Notes: a model not told the origin generated them from the sequence alone. A DNA stretch of 64,000 bases from Metallosphaera sedula DSM 5348 (GCF_000016605.1 NC_009440.1:62001-126000); one strand, 5' to 3'. Counted from the stretch's first letter, positions 30,584 to 39,154 are shown. Numbers and translations: made by a program.

Positions 30584-31171
30584 ATGGCACATGGTCCAAA
30601 TTACAAGGTTAAGTATAGAAGGAGAAGAGAAGGCAAAACCAACTATTACAGAAGGTACACTTACGTATTAAATAGATCGGATAGGGTAGTAGTTAGGTTG
30701 ACAAATAAGTATGTAATTGTTCAGTTCGTTAAATTTGACCCTAAGGGTGACATAACAGTGGCTGCAGCTCATTCGAGAGAACTTATGAAGTTTGGTTGGA
30801 AGGGGGATGAGAACAACTCGACTGCCTGTTATCTAACAGGTTATCTGGCAGGCCTTAGGGCTAAGAAGGCAGGAATGACCAGCGCTAGCGCAGATCTGGG
30901 ATTGTTCACTCCAACTAAGGGGGCCAGGATATTCTATGTGTTGAAAGGAGTCATTGACAGTGGCGTCAAGGTCCCCATGGGCGATGTTGGGGTTAATAAT
31001 GATAGGTTAGCAGGAAAGCATATTGCTGAATACGCTAAGAAGCTTGAGCAAGAGGATCCGGATAAATATAGAGGGTTATTCTCAAGGTATCTGGCTAGGG
31101 GTCTTGACCCTAAGGATCTACCCGCCCATTTCAAGGAGGTTCTAAATTCTATTAAATCAGGTGAGAAGTGA
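30584..31171 (+). CDS. rpl18: 50S ribosomal protein L18
   Basis: 195 residues, the archaeal form of uL18. Conserved parts are YKVKYRRRREGKTNYYRR, AAHSRELMKFGWKGDENNST, and AYLTGYLAG-like CYLTGYLAGLRAKKAGM. It binds 5S rRNA with L5. Its TGA overlaps the ATG of S5. Confidence 0.96.
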   Translation: MAHGPNYKVKYRRRREGKTNYYRRYTYVLNRSDRVVVRLTNKYVIVQFVKFDPKGDITVAAAHSRELMKFGWKGDENNSTACYLTGYLAGLRAKKAGMTSASADLGLFTPTKGARIFYVLKGVIDSGVKVPMGDVGVNNDRLAGKHIAEYAKKLEQEDPDKYRGLFSRYLARGLDPKDLPAHFKEVLNSIKSGEK

Positions 31172-31815
31172 TGGCTGAGGAAGTACCTGTTTCAAATGTA
31201 GAGGAGTGGAAACCCAGGACCAAAATTGGTCAGTTGGTTAAAGAGGGCAAGATAACTTCAATTAAGGAGCTCTACGCAAGGAACATGAGTATAGCAGAAC
31301 CTGAAATTATTGATGTTCTATTGCCTAACATGAAGTATGAGGTAATTGATATAGGAATGGTACAGAAGCAAACAGATGCTGGTGAACTATCCAGGTATAA
31401 GGTTCTCGTAGTAATGGGGAATTACGATGGTTATGTGAGCATAGGCGTGGGTAAGTCTAAACAGTTGAGGGTGGCCATTCAAAAGGCAATTAGAGACGCA
31501 AAAATGCATGTTATACCTGTTAGAAGAGGATGTGGAAGCTGGGAGTGTACTTGTGGTGAATCACATAGCTTACCTTTCCTTGTCTCAGGTAAGTCAGGTA
31601 GCGCAGAGGTTGTGTTGAGGCCTGCACCTAAGGGAACAGGTTTAGTAGCTGGAGGAGTATTAAAGACCTTGCTGACCTATGCCGGAATAAAGGATGTCTG
31701 GTCATTTAGTAGGGGAGAGACAAGAACAACGGACAATTTCATCATGGCAGGCTATAGAGCTCTCTATAATACGTATAAATTCGTAACCCCAGTTGATTGG
31801 GCAAGGAGAAGGTGA
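31171..31815 (+). CDS. rps5: 30S ribosomal protein S5
   Basis: 214 residues from ATG 31171; the GTG three bases earlier is less likely. uS5 features: dsRBD-like N-terminal domain (LSRYKVLVVMGNYDGYVSIG, then GKSKQLRVAIQKAIRDAK) and C-terminal KPAPKGTGLVAG-like RPAPKGTGLVAGGVLKTLL. It contains the archaeal insert with three cysteines (GCGSWECTCGESHSLPF). Confidence 0.96.
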   Translation: MAEEVPVSNVEEWKPRTKIGQLVKEGKITSIKELYARNMSIAEPEIIDVLLPNMKYEVIDIGMVQKQTDAGELSRYKVLVVMGNYDGYVSIGVGKSKQLRVAIQKAIRDAKMHVIPVRRGCGSWECTCGESHSLPFLVSGKSGSAEVVLRPAPKGTGLVAGGVLKTLLTYAGIKDVWSFSRGETRTTDNFIMAGYRALYNTYKFVTPVDWARRR

Positions 31816-31822
31816 AGGTTTT

Positions 31823-32284
31823 ATGTCGTCTATCCTTATTGTAAGGATAAGGGGAAGTGCCTCAACCCCCTGGGATCTTCAGGAGGTTCTGGAGATGCTT
31901 AGGTTAAGTAAACAGTATAGCGCAATGGTGTATCCAAAGCAGGATGATATTGTAGGAATGGTGAGGAAGGTTCAGTCTTACGTTACCTGGGGAGAGCTTA
32001 ACATGGACGGAGCAAAGGCGTTAATGGCAAGAATAGAGACCGTTAAAGGCGCACTAGATCAATCCTTTATTGAAAAGGAGCTGGGGCTATCAACGGAAGA
32101 CTTCATTAAGAAATTAGTAGACGGAGAACTAAAATTAAACTCTATTCCCTCTATAAAACTTCCCATAAGACTTCATCCACCTAGGAAGGGATTCAAAGGG
32201 AAGATAAACTCCTTTATTGGATCGGGAGGAGAGCTAGGTTACAGAGGAGAAAAGATTAATGAACTTGTAAGGAGGATGGTGTAA
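31823..32284 (+). CDS. rpl30: 50S ribosomal protein L30
   Basis: 153 residues from ATG 31823. A frame is open back to 31793 but overlaps S5, and the family begins at SSILIVRIRGSASTP. Archaeal uL30 has the ferredoxin-like N-terminal core and an added C-terminal region ending LHPPRKGFKGKINSFIGSGG, then a basic helix. L15 starts one base after the stop. Confidence 0.94.
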   Translation: MSSILIVRIRGSASTPWDLQEVLEMLRLSKQYSAMVYPKQDDIVGMVRKVQSYVTWGELNMDGAKALMARIETVKGALDQSFIEKELGLSTEDFIKKLVDGELKLNSIPSIKLPIRLHPPRKGFKGKINSFIGSGGELGYRGEKINELVRRMV

Positions 32285-32285
32285 G

Positions 32286-32720
32286 ATGGTAGTTAGGCGT
32301 GCAAAGAAATCGAGGAAAATGAGAGCCCATAGAACAATGGGCTGGGGAACAAAGGGACAGCACAGGGACAGGGGAGCCGAGGGCGGAAGACATGTAGGAA
32401 TGCATAAGGAAAAATGGTCCTGGATAGTAAAGTATGGTAAGGATTGGTACGGGAAGCATGGGTTCGTTAATCCCACATCCAAGAAGTTGAATGCGATATC
32501 ATTGAGAAAGCTTGGAGAGCTTATAGAGTCTGGTAAGATTCAGGTTACCAACAAAGATGGGAAGCTCGAGGTAGATCTTGAGAAACTAGGATATGACAAA
32601 TTACTAGGAGGAGGTCAGGTTAAGGCTCCCTTAATAGTTAAAGTGGCCGTTGCAACCAATAAAGCAAAAGAGAAAATAGAAAAATCTGGTGGGCAAGTTA
32701 TTTTAACCCCCCAGAGCTAA
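32286..32720 (+). CDS. rpl15: 50S ribosomal protein L15
   Basis: 144 residues. The glycine-rich basic N-terminus (KMRAHRTMGWGTKGQHRDRG, then GRHVGMHKEKWSW) and the C-terminal LGYDKLLGGGQVKAPLIVKV are typical of uL15. It is the last r-protein gene of the block before secY, as in most archaea and bacteria. Confidence 0.96.
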   Translation: MVVRRAKKSRKMRAHRTMGWGTKGQHRDRGAEGGRHVGMHKEKWSWIVKYGKDWYGKHGFVNPTSKKLNAISLRKLGELIESGKIQVTNKDGKLEVDLEKLGYDKLLGGGQVKAPLIVKVAVATNKAKEKIEKSGGQVILTPQS

Positions 32721-32736
32721 CTGTTTTGATTAGTTC

Positions 32737-34128
32737 ATGTCACTTACTGACGCGCTAGCCAAGTTGGGTCAGGTTCTCCCAGCAGTTACTAAGCCAGAGG
32801 AAAAACCAACGTTAAACAAGAAACTGCTATGGTCCATAGTGGGAGTAGTAGTCTATCTATTAATGTCATCTGTTCCCCTTTATGGGATCCAGAGTACTGC
32901 CCTAAGTAACTTCCTCTTGGAACAAGTAATATTTGCGTCTACCGCTGGCACGTTAGCCCAGCTTGGAATTGGACCCATAATCACTGCCGGACTAATAATG
33001 CAAATACTTGTTGGATCTAAACTGCTCAATCTTAACTTAAACGATGAAGAAGATAAGGCAAAGTTCACAGAAGCACAGAAGGGGTTAGCCTTTCTTTTCA
33101 TCTTGTTGGAGTCATTTCTATTTGCATTTGCATTGACTAGGTCAAGTGGATTGTCCAATATCAATATTCCGTTAATTGTCGCTGGGCAATTGATTGTTGC
33201 AACTTACCTTATACTATTACTGGATGAATTAATTCAGAAAGGTTGGGGACTAGGCTCTGGAGTAAGCTTGTTCATCCTCGCTGGAACAATGAAAATAATA
33301 TTCTGGTATATGTTCGGAATTGTGAACGTTCAATCTCAAAATCTCCCTGTCGGATTCTTCCCGTCGCTCGTCACAACCATAATCGATCACGGCAACTTAC
33401 TTAATCTGGTGGTCAACACGACGAAATCTTTTCAGCCTGACCTAGTGGGGCTAATTACTACAATAGGTCTAATATTTCTAATAATATATCTGACTTCCAT
33501 AAATGTTCAAATACCTATTACCTCTCAGAAACTAAGGGGAATAAGAAGAACGATTCCGCTCAACTTCCTTTATGTCAGTAGCATACCCGTTATATTTGTA
33601 AGTGTTCTTGGTGCAGATATTGAACTTTTCTCTTCCTTAACCTCTTATATATCATCCTCTGCTAGCAGTGTTCTAAACGCAATCCAATCCGCATTTATAT
33701 TTCCACCACCTAGCACCACAATACCTCACAGTGTCTACGCTGTGGTACTAGACCCAGTAGGCGCAGTGATTTATTCTGTAGTTTTCATCGTGTTAGGTAT
33801 ACTCTTTGGAATAGTATGGGTAGAGGTATCTGGTCTTGATCCTGCCACTCAAGCTCAAAACCTTGTTGATGCTGGGATAGAGATCCCTGGCATGAGGAAC
33901 AATCCAAAGATGATAGAGGCTGTATTGGCCAAGTATATCTATCCTCTAGCCTTCTTTAGTTCCCTAATAGTCAGTGTGATAGCGGTAGGGGCTACGCTTT
34001 TAGGAGTATACGGAACTGGTGTTGGAATACTCTTGGCGGTGTCCATAGCGATGCAGTATTACAGTCTATTAGCATACGAAAGATCTATAGAGATGTACCC
34101 CTTGTTAAAGAGATTGATAGGTGAATAG
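32737..34128 (+). CDS. secY: Preprotein translocase subunit SecY
   Basis: 463 residues with about ten strongly hydrophobic segments, the length expected for archaeal Sec61alpha/SecY. The plug region follows the first membrane helix ([16 protein letters not shown]), and [16 protein letters not shown] marks helix 2. A large hydrophobic/serine-rich loop ([13 protein letters not shown]) is on the outer side. It forms the protein-conducting channel. It follows L15 by 16 bases and precedes adenylate kinase by 2, the standard order. Confidence 0.97.
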   Translation: MSLTDALAKLGQVLPAVTKPEEKPTLNKKLLWSIVGVVVYLLMSSVPLYGIQSTALSNFLLEQVIFASTAGTLAQLGIGPIITAGLIMQILVGSKLLNLNLNDEEDKAKFTEAQKGLAFLFILLESFLFAFALTRSSGLSNINIPLIVAGQLIVATYLILLLDELIQKGWGLGSGVSLFILAGTMKIIFWYMFGIVNVQSQNLPVGFFPSLVTTIIDHGNLLNLVVNTTKSFQPDLVGLITTIGLIFLIIYLTSINVQIPITSQKLRGIRRTIPLNFLYVSSIPVIFVSVLGADIELFSSLTSYISSSASSVLNAIQSAFIFPPPSTTIPHSVYAVVLDPVGAVIYSVVFIVLGILFGIVWVEVSGLDPATQAQNLVDAGIEIPGMRNNPKMIEAVLAKYIYPLAFFSSLIVSVIAVGATLLGVYGTGVGILLAVSIAMQYYSLLAYERSIEMYPLLKRLIGE

Positions 34129-34130
34129 TC

Positions 34131-34715
34131 GTGAAACTGGGCATCGTAACTGGGATCCCAGGAGTTGGTAAGACAACTATCCTTAATACTATAAAGGAGA
34201 TTTTATCAAAGGAAAATTCTAAGTTTCTAATAATGAATTATGGAGACTATATGTTGAAAACTGCTATGGAGATGAAATACGTTAGTAATAGGGATGAAAT
34301 GAGGAAATTACCCCTTAACGTACAAAGACAACTCCAGTTGGAGGCCGCTAAGAACATATACAAGGATGCCTCTTCATTGGGAGATGGTTTATCCTTTTTA
34401 GATACGCATGCTGTAGTACGTACGCCAGGAGGGTACTTACCCGGTTTACCTAAGCATATAGTAGAGATTCTTCAACCCCAGGTGATATTTCTTATAGAGA
34501 GCGATCCAGAGCTTATTCTGAAGAGACAAGAGAACGATAAGACTAGGGCCAGGACCGATTATTCGGATCCAGCGGTAATCAAAGAGACCATGGATTTCGC
34601 AAGGTATTCGGCTATGGCATCGGCAGTTCTGGTAGGTGCTTCAGTAAAGGTCGTGAAAAATGTAGAGGGAGATCCATCCATAGCAGCGCATCAAATAATT
34701 AAATCGCTGGTCTAG
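34131..34715 (+). CDS. adkA: Archaeal adenylate kinase
   Basis: 194 residues from GTG 34131. The P-loop is GIPGVGKTT (8-16), followed by the archaeal-type segment [15 protein letters not shown] and a lid region around [15 protein letters not shown]. This is the trimeric Sulfolobus-type enzyme (AMP + ATP to 2 ADP), a family separate from bacterial Adk. Location directly after secY is conserved. Confidence 0.95.
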   Translation: MKLGIVTGIPGVGKTTILNTIKEILSKENSKFLIMNYGDYMLKTAMEMKYVSNRDEMRKLPLNVQRQLQLEAAKNIYKDASSLGDGLSFLDTHAVVRTPGGYLPGLPKHIVEILQPQVIFLIESDPELILKRQENDKTRARTDYSDPAVIKETMDFARYSAMASAVLVGASVKVVKNVEGDPSIAAHQIIKSLV

Positions 34716-34716
34716 G

Positions 34717-35160
34717 ATGATTATTCAAATACTTGAAATTCTGTTTTTTTCGTTTCTTCTGAATTTTGTTCTGTATCTTGTCTACAGATATTATATTTCT
34801 AGGAAAATTTCCCAATACTTGTTAGTTTTGGAAGATCTTAACTCTAGAATTAATAAGGTTACCTCAAAGAGGAGGGAAAGGGTATATAGGAAGCTCTCCA
34901 AGGATATAAGAAAATATAATAGTGGACTCTACTTTTATTCAATGTTACAATCCTTCGCTCTCCTTGGCTTATATATCTTAGGTTTATTTCTTATTTTTAC
35001 CATGAGATTTACAGTATATATACCATTCTACATACCAGTTTTAACACAGTCTGTTTCTTCAAGGCACGTAATTCTGGAGGGCCCCATTTTGGTCTATATC
35101 CTGTCGTTTTTACTTTTTACTCCACTATCCTTACGAAGGCCCAAAGCAAATATAAACTAA
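34717..35160 (+). CDS. EMC3/TMCO1 (DUF106) integral membrane protein, Oxa1/YidC superfamily
   Basis: 147 residues. One membrane helix at 5-25, a basic coiled-coil stretch (about 28-68, RINKVTSKRRERVYRKLSKD), then two helices (75-98 and 122-142). This is the plan of the archaeal DUF106 proteins, distant relatives of YidC and EMC3 that help insert membrane proteins. Its place right after secY-adkA supports a role in membrane insertion. Confidence 0.8.
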   Translation: MIIQILEILFFSFLLNFVLYLVYRYYISRKISQYLLVLEDLNSRINKVTSKRRERVYRKLSKDIRKYNSGLYFYSMLQSFALLGLYILGLFLIFTMRFTVYIPFYIPVLTQSVSSRHVILEGPILVYILSFLLFTPLSLRRPKANIN

Positions 35161-35188
35161 ACATCTAATGATCTACAAGGGTGATCTC

Positions 35189-35416
35189 ATGAAGCCTTAT
35201 CAGAGGACATCTTCGTTGAAAAAGGTGTATAGAAGACTACCTTCCTCTAGAACTGGTGTATTGCTGAGGAAAAAGAGACCCAGTGTGGCCAAATGTGCAA
35301 TATGCAAGAAACCTCTGAGGGGTAGCGTGGGATCAAAGCAGAGGATGTATGGAGGCTTCGTCTGTCATAAATGCCTTCAGAGCCTCATTAAACTGTCAAT
35401 GAGAGGAATTTCATGA
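35189..35416 (+). CDS. rpl34e: 50S ribosomal protein L34e
   Basis: 75 residues from ATG 35189, preceded by GGTGATCTC; an upstream in-frame start at 35168 is not expected. Marks are KPYQRTSSLKKVYRRLPSSR and a zinc ribbon with CAIC (34-37 region) and CHKC near the end, as in eL34. It overlaps the cytidylate kinase gene by 4 bases. Confidence 0.92.
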   Translation: MKPYQRTSSLKKVYRRLPSSRTGVLLRKKRPSVAKCAICKKPLRGSVGSKQRMYGGFVCHKCLQSLIKLSMRGIS

Positions 35417-35955
35417 TACTTGTGGTTAGTGGGCCTTCGGGTAGCGGGAAAACGACTGTAGCTAAGTCTCTCTCAGTTAAGTATGGACTTAGGTTTGTTT
35501 CAGGAGGTCAAATCTTTAGGGAAAAGGCATCCTCGATGGGGATGGATCTGCTTTCATTGAATAAGGAGGCTGAGAAAGACTTTGACATAGACAAGGTTAT
35601 TGATAAAGAGATATTGAACCAAGCTAAAATGTCCAATGTTGTAATAGAATCGCACATAGCTGGCTGGATATTAGCGGGAGAATCTACAGTAAGTATTTAT
35701 CTTTGGGCGCCGTTGGACGAAAGAGCTAGGAGGATATCTAAGAGAGATGGAATCTCTTATGAGAATGCACTATTAAGTATTCTAGAGAGAGAACAAAGCC
35801 ATTATTACAGGTTCTGGAAATATTATGGTATAGACATTCAAGATCTTTCCCTTTACGATCTAGTGATTAACACCTCTAAGCTTTCTCCCGAAAAGGTGTT
35901 GGGCCTTATAGAATACTTTTTAGATTCATACATTCAGTTAAGTCCCCGTAAATGA
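35413..35955 (+). CDS. cmk: Cytidylate kinase (archaeal type)
   Basis: 180 residues. P-loop GPSGSGKTT (6-14), then SGGQIFREKASSMGMDLL and the lid region RISKRDGISYENAL, typical of archaeal Cmk_2. It phosphorylates CMP/dCMP. In related genomes the pseudouridine synthase Cbf5 often follows; here a cluster of membrane-protein genes does. Confidence 0.9.
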   Translation: MILVVSGPSGSGKTTVAKSLSVKYGLRFVSGGQIFREKASSMGMDLLSLNKEAEKDFDIDKVIDKEILNQAKMSNVVIESHIAGWILAGESTVSIYLWAPLDERARRISKRDGISYENALLSILEREQSHYYRFWKYYGIDIQDLSLYDLVINTSKLSPEKVLGLIEYFLDSYIQLSPRK

Positions 35956-35973
35956 TTAGGATTGTAACTTTTG

Positions 35974-36210
35974 ATGGCGGGAGTAGAGTCATTTATACAA
36001 CAATTGACGACTCAGGTTACGGAAATATCGTGGAGTGTTTTTATACTAGCTTGGGCCATTGGTTGGGCTCTAAGAGGATCACCCATACCTATCTTTAAGG
36101 TAAAGAGAACTGGACAGGACTTCATTGAGGATGCGATAATGGCCGCTTTTTGGTTAGCCCTTGGGACCACCGTGTTTGCCCTTATCTCATATATTGCAGG
36201 ACAATTTTAG
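35974..36210 (+). CDS. cedA1: CedA1-like small membrane protein of the DNA exchange (Ced) system
   Basis: 78 residues from ATG 35974. Two hydrophobic helices (about 18-34 and 52-74) flank a short basic loop (RGSPIPIFKVKRTG). Size, topology and order match CedA1 of Sulfolobus acidocaldarius, encoded beside cedA and downstream of the same ribosomal genes. Ced imports DNA from partner cells after UV-induced aggregation. CedA1 of other crenarchaea has been reported to form a conjugation-type pilus. Identification rests on remembered synteny and topology, not a search. Confidence 0.72.
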   Translation: MAGVESFIQQLTTQVTEISWSVFILAWAIGWALRGSPIPIFKVKRTGQDFIEDAIMAAFWLALGTTVFALISYIAGQF

Positions 36211-36219
36211 GTGACAACA

Positions 36220-36990
36220 ATGAATGTTTTTGAGATTTTGGCAATTTCACAGGATCTTGCTGGCCTAACTTACTTTCTGGGAACCCTCTTAATGGCTGTC
36301 CCAATTCCGGTATACGGGGTAAAGAAATGGGGGCCTAGATTAGTAATAGATGGTATATATTCATCGGTACTAGTTAATTTGTACGAGACCTTAATTGCGA
36401 TTATAGCGCAGTTAGGCAGCTACCTAGGAATAAACTGGAGTTACTATATGAACTGGCTTTATCAGCTTCTTACCGGAGAGCTTCAAGTCTACACTCTACT
36501 ACGGACCCTTTACACAACCATAACCTCATTTCCTTACGGTGGTATAAATCCCATAGTTGGCCCCCTTAGCCTTTTCCTCTCCATGATATCTGGGTTCATG
36601 AGTATTACTGGCACACTGATAGTTATCTCTCAGCTAGTGTATAATTACGTGGGACTAATATTAGCCTTGGGAATTTTACTCATCTCAATTCCCTTTAGAG
36701 TCGGTAGGTCGATTGGTGGTTCCTTCATAGGGTTTTCCATTGTATTTTACATCGGTTTACCGCTACTTCCCTCATTTCTAAGCGCATTTAATGTGAATGT
36801 GCTTCAAAATACTGTGAATTCCGCTGACAACCTTACCGTACTGGCAACTCAGGTGATCCCGGCTTATATAGAAGGCACTATTTTAATGCCATTGGTGTAT
36901 ATTGGCATACTAACTTCGTTATCAATTGGTATTGGATCAGCGATATCGGGGTCCTACTCAAGACTACCTATACCTGTTGACTTCCTATGA
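36220..36990 (+). CDS. cedA: CedA-like polytopic membrane protein (DNA import channel candidate)
   Basis: 256 residues from ATG 36220, preceded by GGTGAC. At least six hydrophobic helices are visible, with a motif related to the loop of the preceding protein (AVPIPVYGVKKWGPRLVIDG versus SPIPIFKVKRTGQDFIED). Length and neighbourhood agree with CedA, the membrane component of the crenarchaeal DNA import system; its partner ATPase CedB is not in this window. The shared PIP-[IV]-[YF]-x-VK motif between the two proteins is seen directly and suggests common ancestry. Confidence 0.75.
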   Translation: MNVFEILAISQDLAGLTYFLGTLLMAVPIPVYGVKKWGPRLVIDGIYSSVLVNLYETLIAIIAQLGSYLGINWSYYMNWLYQLLTGELQVYTLLRTLYTTITSFPYGGINPIVGPLSLFLSMISGFMSITGTLIVISQLVYNYVGLILALGILLISIPFRVGRSIGGSFIGFSIVFYIGLPLLPSFLSAFNVNVLQNTVNSADNLTVLATQVIPAYIEGTILMPLVYIGILTSLSIGIGSAISGSYSRLPIPVDFL

Positions 36991-37000
36991 GCGTGGAATC

Positions 37001-37153
37001 ATGAAATCAAGAACAATAATGGTATTTCTTTTAATTTATACCTCTATAATCTCTTTTGTTGAGACAAAAAATCCAGGTTTATCTATCATAACCTTGATAA
37101 TAGCTATAGCTATATTTATCCTTCCAAAAATTACTTCTGCGTCTGCTGATTAG
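37001..37153 (+). CDS. cedA2: CedA2-like small two-helix membrane protein
   Basis: 50 residues from ATG 37001 to TAG 37151-37153. Two hydrophobic helices (about 5-20 and 27-45) with a short linker. It starts 10 bases after cedA. Its size and place agree with CedA2 of the Ced system. An open frame extends back into cedA but the internal ATG is the sensible start. So small a protein gives little sequence evidence, hence modest confidence. Confidence 0.62.
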   Translation: MKSRTIMVFLLIYTSIISFVETKNPGLSIITLIIAIAIFILPKITSASAD

Positions 37154-37259
37154 GTTGCTTCTTTTCCTTTTTCACTTCCTTGTTCATGAATATGGTAGTT
37201 TTCTGTCTTCCTCCCATTTTGATCTATAACGTTAAAGTTCTTCGGGTTATAAATCTGTT

Positions 37260-37667
37260 ATGGGTTTCCAATTCTTCGATCATACGGCTGACGTGGGAAT
37301 CAAGGCTTGGGGAAAGACCTTGGAAGAGGCATTTGAGAACTCGGCGTTGGCAGTATTCGAAATAATGACCGATACGTCAAAGATTGAGCCCAAGGTCTCA
37401 GTTGACATTGAGGTGGACGGCTATGATCTAGAGAACCTTTTATACAGGTGGATTGAGTCACTTCTATTTTACTATGACACGGAGTTACTGATATTCGGTA
37501 GATTTCAGGTGAAAATAGACGGGCTGAAATTGAAGGCAAAGGCTTTTGGTGAAAGATTTGATGAGACGAAGCATGAAAGGAGAACAGTGGTCAAGGCTAT
37601 GACATATCACGAAATGTCCATTAAGACGAACGGAAATGTAGAGATAACGTTTGTAGTCGATATTTAA
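37260..37667 (+). CDS. Archease (cofactor of the RtcB RNA ligase)
   Basis: 135 residues, normal length. Family marks are FFDHTADVGIKAWGKTLEEA at the start with the conserved Asp, and EITFVVDI with a terminal acidic residue at the end. Archease speeds guanylation of RtcB, which joins tRNA exons after intron removal. Its neighbour here is an intron-containing tRNA-Phe gene. Confidence 0.93.
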   Translation: MGFQFFDHTADVGIKAWGKTLEEAFENSALAVFEIMTDTSKIEPKVSVDIEVDGYDLENLLYRWIESLLFYYDTELLIFGRFQVKIDGLKLKAKAFGERFDETKHERRTVVKAMTYHEMSIKTNGNVEITFVVDI

Positions 37668-37678
37668 AATTCAAGAAA

Positions 37679-37766
37679 TGCCGCCGCGGGGACTTGAACC
37701 CCGGACAACCCGGTCTCTATACCGAAGTCTTCAGCCGGGTGCTCTCCCGGGCTGAGCTACGGCGGC
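37679..37766 (-). tRNA. tRNA-Phe (GAA) with intron
   Basis: Full cloverleaf: acceptor stem GCCGCCG/CGGCGGC with discriminator A, D-arm GCTC/GAGC, anticodon stem CCCGG/CCGGG, T-arm CGGGG-TTCAAGT-CCCCG. The anticodon loop is CTGAAG plus A split by a 14-base intron placed after position 37. No CCA is encoded. TTTTAAG on the minus strand (37792-37799 region) lies about 26-33 bases upstream and may be the promoter. Confidence 0.95.
37715..37728 (-). other. Intron of tRNA-Phe
   Basis: Fourteen bases between positions 37 and 38 of the tRNA, the canonical archaeal site cut by the splicing endonuclease at a bulge-helix-bulge. The boundaries are set by restoring a 7-base anticodon loop; they could shift by a base. 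Confidence 0.75.
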
Positions 37767-37813
37767 ACGAAACTACTTCTACTAGCCTAAACTTAAAACT
37801 TTTGTCCCGCATG

Positions 37814-37897
37814 GTTCAATGGGGCCCGGCGACACCCGAGGAGTACCCTTATTAGGGTGTCTGTGAATTAGGGTCTCCAGGGGCCCCGACATTGAAC
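37814..37897 (+). ncRNA. Highly structured RNA element with possible pseudoknot, upstream of and reaching into the start of the next gene
   Basis: Outer stem GTTCAAT (37814-37820) pairs with ATTGAAC (37891-37897); GGGGCCC (37821-37827) pairs with GGGCCCC (37881-37887), leaving GAC as a 3-base bulge. Inside, GACACCC (37831-37837) can pair with GGGTGTC (37855-37861), and GGAGtACCC (37840-37848) with GGGTCTCC (37871-37878); these two cross, as in an H-type pseudoknot. ACCC-TTATTA-GGGT (37845-37858) is a competing hairpin. The outer stem covers the TTG start at 37892. ACTTAAAA at 37791-37798 could drive transcription from about the 5' base of the stem. It matches no tRNA, SRP or RNase P RNA known to me. 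Either a free RNA or a riboswitch-like leader. Confidence 0.55.
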
Positions 37898-38293
37898 GTC
37901 TTGTTGGTAAGTGCCAATAGGATTGACAGGATGTTTCTGGATGCATTCAGGGAAAGTTTAGAAAAAAACGGAATTAAATCCTACACTATGATTGAAATAA
38001 TTCATGTTAGCCTTACGGCCTATGACTGGGACAAGGGTATATTTGACGGAACCAAGGTAATTGAAAAGATAAAATCTAAGATACCGAGGATGCCGAGTAC
38101 GCTGGTTATTAGTATATTCTCACCTGAAGTGGAATATAATGGCACTTACCCCGAGTGTATGGTTAGGGAAAACCTAGTGTTATTCTCCATTGGAAATCTA
38201 ATGAGAAGGGGCACGATAAAGGATCCAGTTAGTTACATCAGGGATAACATAAGTAGATTTATTCGAGCCGAGAATTGTATAACCTTAAACTAG
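37892..38293 (+). CDS. Uncharacterised protein, start codon embedded in an RNA stem
   Basis: 133 residues from TTG 37892. Mixed alpha/beta character, no cysteine cluster or P-loop, no signal peptide. Segments such as LLVSANRIDRMFLDAF and PSTLVISIFSPEVEYNG are not known to me. A start at ATG 37931 is possible and would put the stem wholly in the leader. The strong structure immediately upstream suggests regulated expression. No neighbour gives a functional hint. Confidence 0.6.
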   Translation: MNVLLVSANRIDRMFLDAFRESLEKNGIKSYTMIEIIHVSLTAYDWDKGIFDGTKVIEKIKSKIPRMPSTLVISIFSPEVEYNGTYPECMVRENLVLFSIGNLMRRGTIKDPVSYIRDNISRFIRAENCITLN

Positions 38294-38401
38294 ATATAAG
38301 GCATGAATCGAATCTAGACCCTAAATCAAGCAAGTGTAGCCTCGATTGTAAGAAGACTAGGCACAGTTATTCTCATCTAATCTTGATAAAAAAGAATTTA
38401 G

Positions 38402-38476
38402 TGCGACCGCCGGGATTTGAACCCGGGATCTCTGGCTTGGGAGGCCAGCGTCCTAACCAGGCTGGACTACGGCCGC
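38402..38476 (-). tRNA. tRNA-Gly (CCC)
   Basis: Acceptor stem GCGGCCG/CGGTCGC (one G-T pair) with discriminator A, D-arm GTCC/GGAC, anticodon stem CTGGC/GCCAG with loop CTCCCAA (anticodon CCC), T-arm CCGGG-TTCAAAT-CCCGG. No intron, no encoded CCA. TTATTAACGG on the minus strand (38501-38510) is a likely TATA box. The rest of the 312-base gap between flanking genes (38294-38605) shows nothing else. Confidence 0.95.
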
Positions 38477-38605
38477 ACTCTAAATATTTTTGGAGTGAGC
38501 CCGTTAATAAAGCTACAGCAGTTGATGATTTGGATTGTTCCCCCAAAGGACCAGATTTGTCATTATCACATGCCCAACAAAGAAAAGGAAGTTGCTTAAT
38601 CTCAC

Positions 38606-39142
38606 TTAATAAATTTTCAGCCCTAAAACTCCCTTATCGTGAATGACCTCACCCTGAATTGATGAACTCTCGAGCAGTCCCTCGAGAAGGTCTTTCAGGT
38701 TGTTTATTACATTTTCCGATAGCAGGTTCGGCGACATTATCTTTACCGTGTTACCGCTCTCCTGAATTGATCCATATACCTGTAAGATGGATTTGCACAT
38801 TCTAATCACCCCTTCTTTGCTGTTCTGAAAGCTCTCTCTAGCAATGATTCCAAGCCTCTTTCCAAGATCTCTCCATTCACCGCTGGTCTCTGTCATGGAG
38901 AAGGGGGCTATTGTTATTGTACCCTTGTAGCTCTGAGAGATTTTTCCCAAGACTATGATGAGTTCCTTGACGCTTTCCAGGCTGACTCCACTAGACTCTA
39001 TTTCAAGTGCGCTACTTAACAAATAGTTGGTATAATCATACAGGCTCATCTTCTTGGAAGATGCCAGTTCACTTAATCTAGAATGTAAATCCTTATCCAT
39101 GAAACATGGGTGCCTGCTGGACTTATTCTTCTTCTCTGACAT
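38606..39142 (-). CDS. Ribbon-helix-helix-like regulator with extra C-terminal domain
   Basis: 178 residues. The N-terminal 50 (HPCFMDKDLHSRLSELASSK, then SLYDYTNYLLSSALEI) have the beta-helix-helix pattern of CopG/Arc DNA-binding proteins. The remaining 125 residues form an unknown domain. TTTTATAC on the minus strand about 22-29 bases before the ATG suggests leaderless transcription. The promoter contains the inverted repeat TATAC-AATC-GTATA (39155-39168), a good candidate for self-regulation. Confidence 0.65.
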   Translation of the reverse strand: MSEKKNKSSRHPCFMDKDLHSRLSELASSKKMSLYDYTNYLLSSALEIESSGVSLESVKELIIVLGKISQSYKGTITIAPFSMTETSGEWRDLGKRLGIIARESFQNSKEGVIRMCKSILQVYGSIQESGNTVKIMSPNLLSENVINNLKDLLEGLLESSSIQGEVIHDKGVLGLKIY

Positions 39143-39154
39143 AGTTAAAAGCAG

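Noticed and set aside
37814-37897. The structured element as a tRNA, split tRNA, box C/D or H/ACA guide, SRP or RNase P RNA
   Set aside because: There is no T-arm, no C/D or ANA boxes, and the length and conserved motifs of SRP and RNase P RNA are missing on both strands.
38275-38646. A 123-residue plus-strand open frame across the tRNA-Gly gene
   Set aside because: It reads through the complement of tRNA-Gly (the PPGFEPGISG peptide is the well-known artefact of tRNA antisense) and the tail of another gene.
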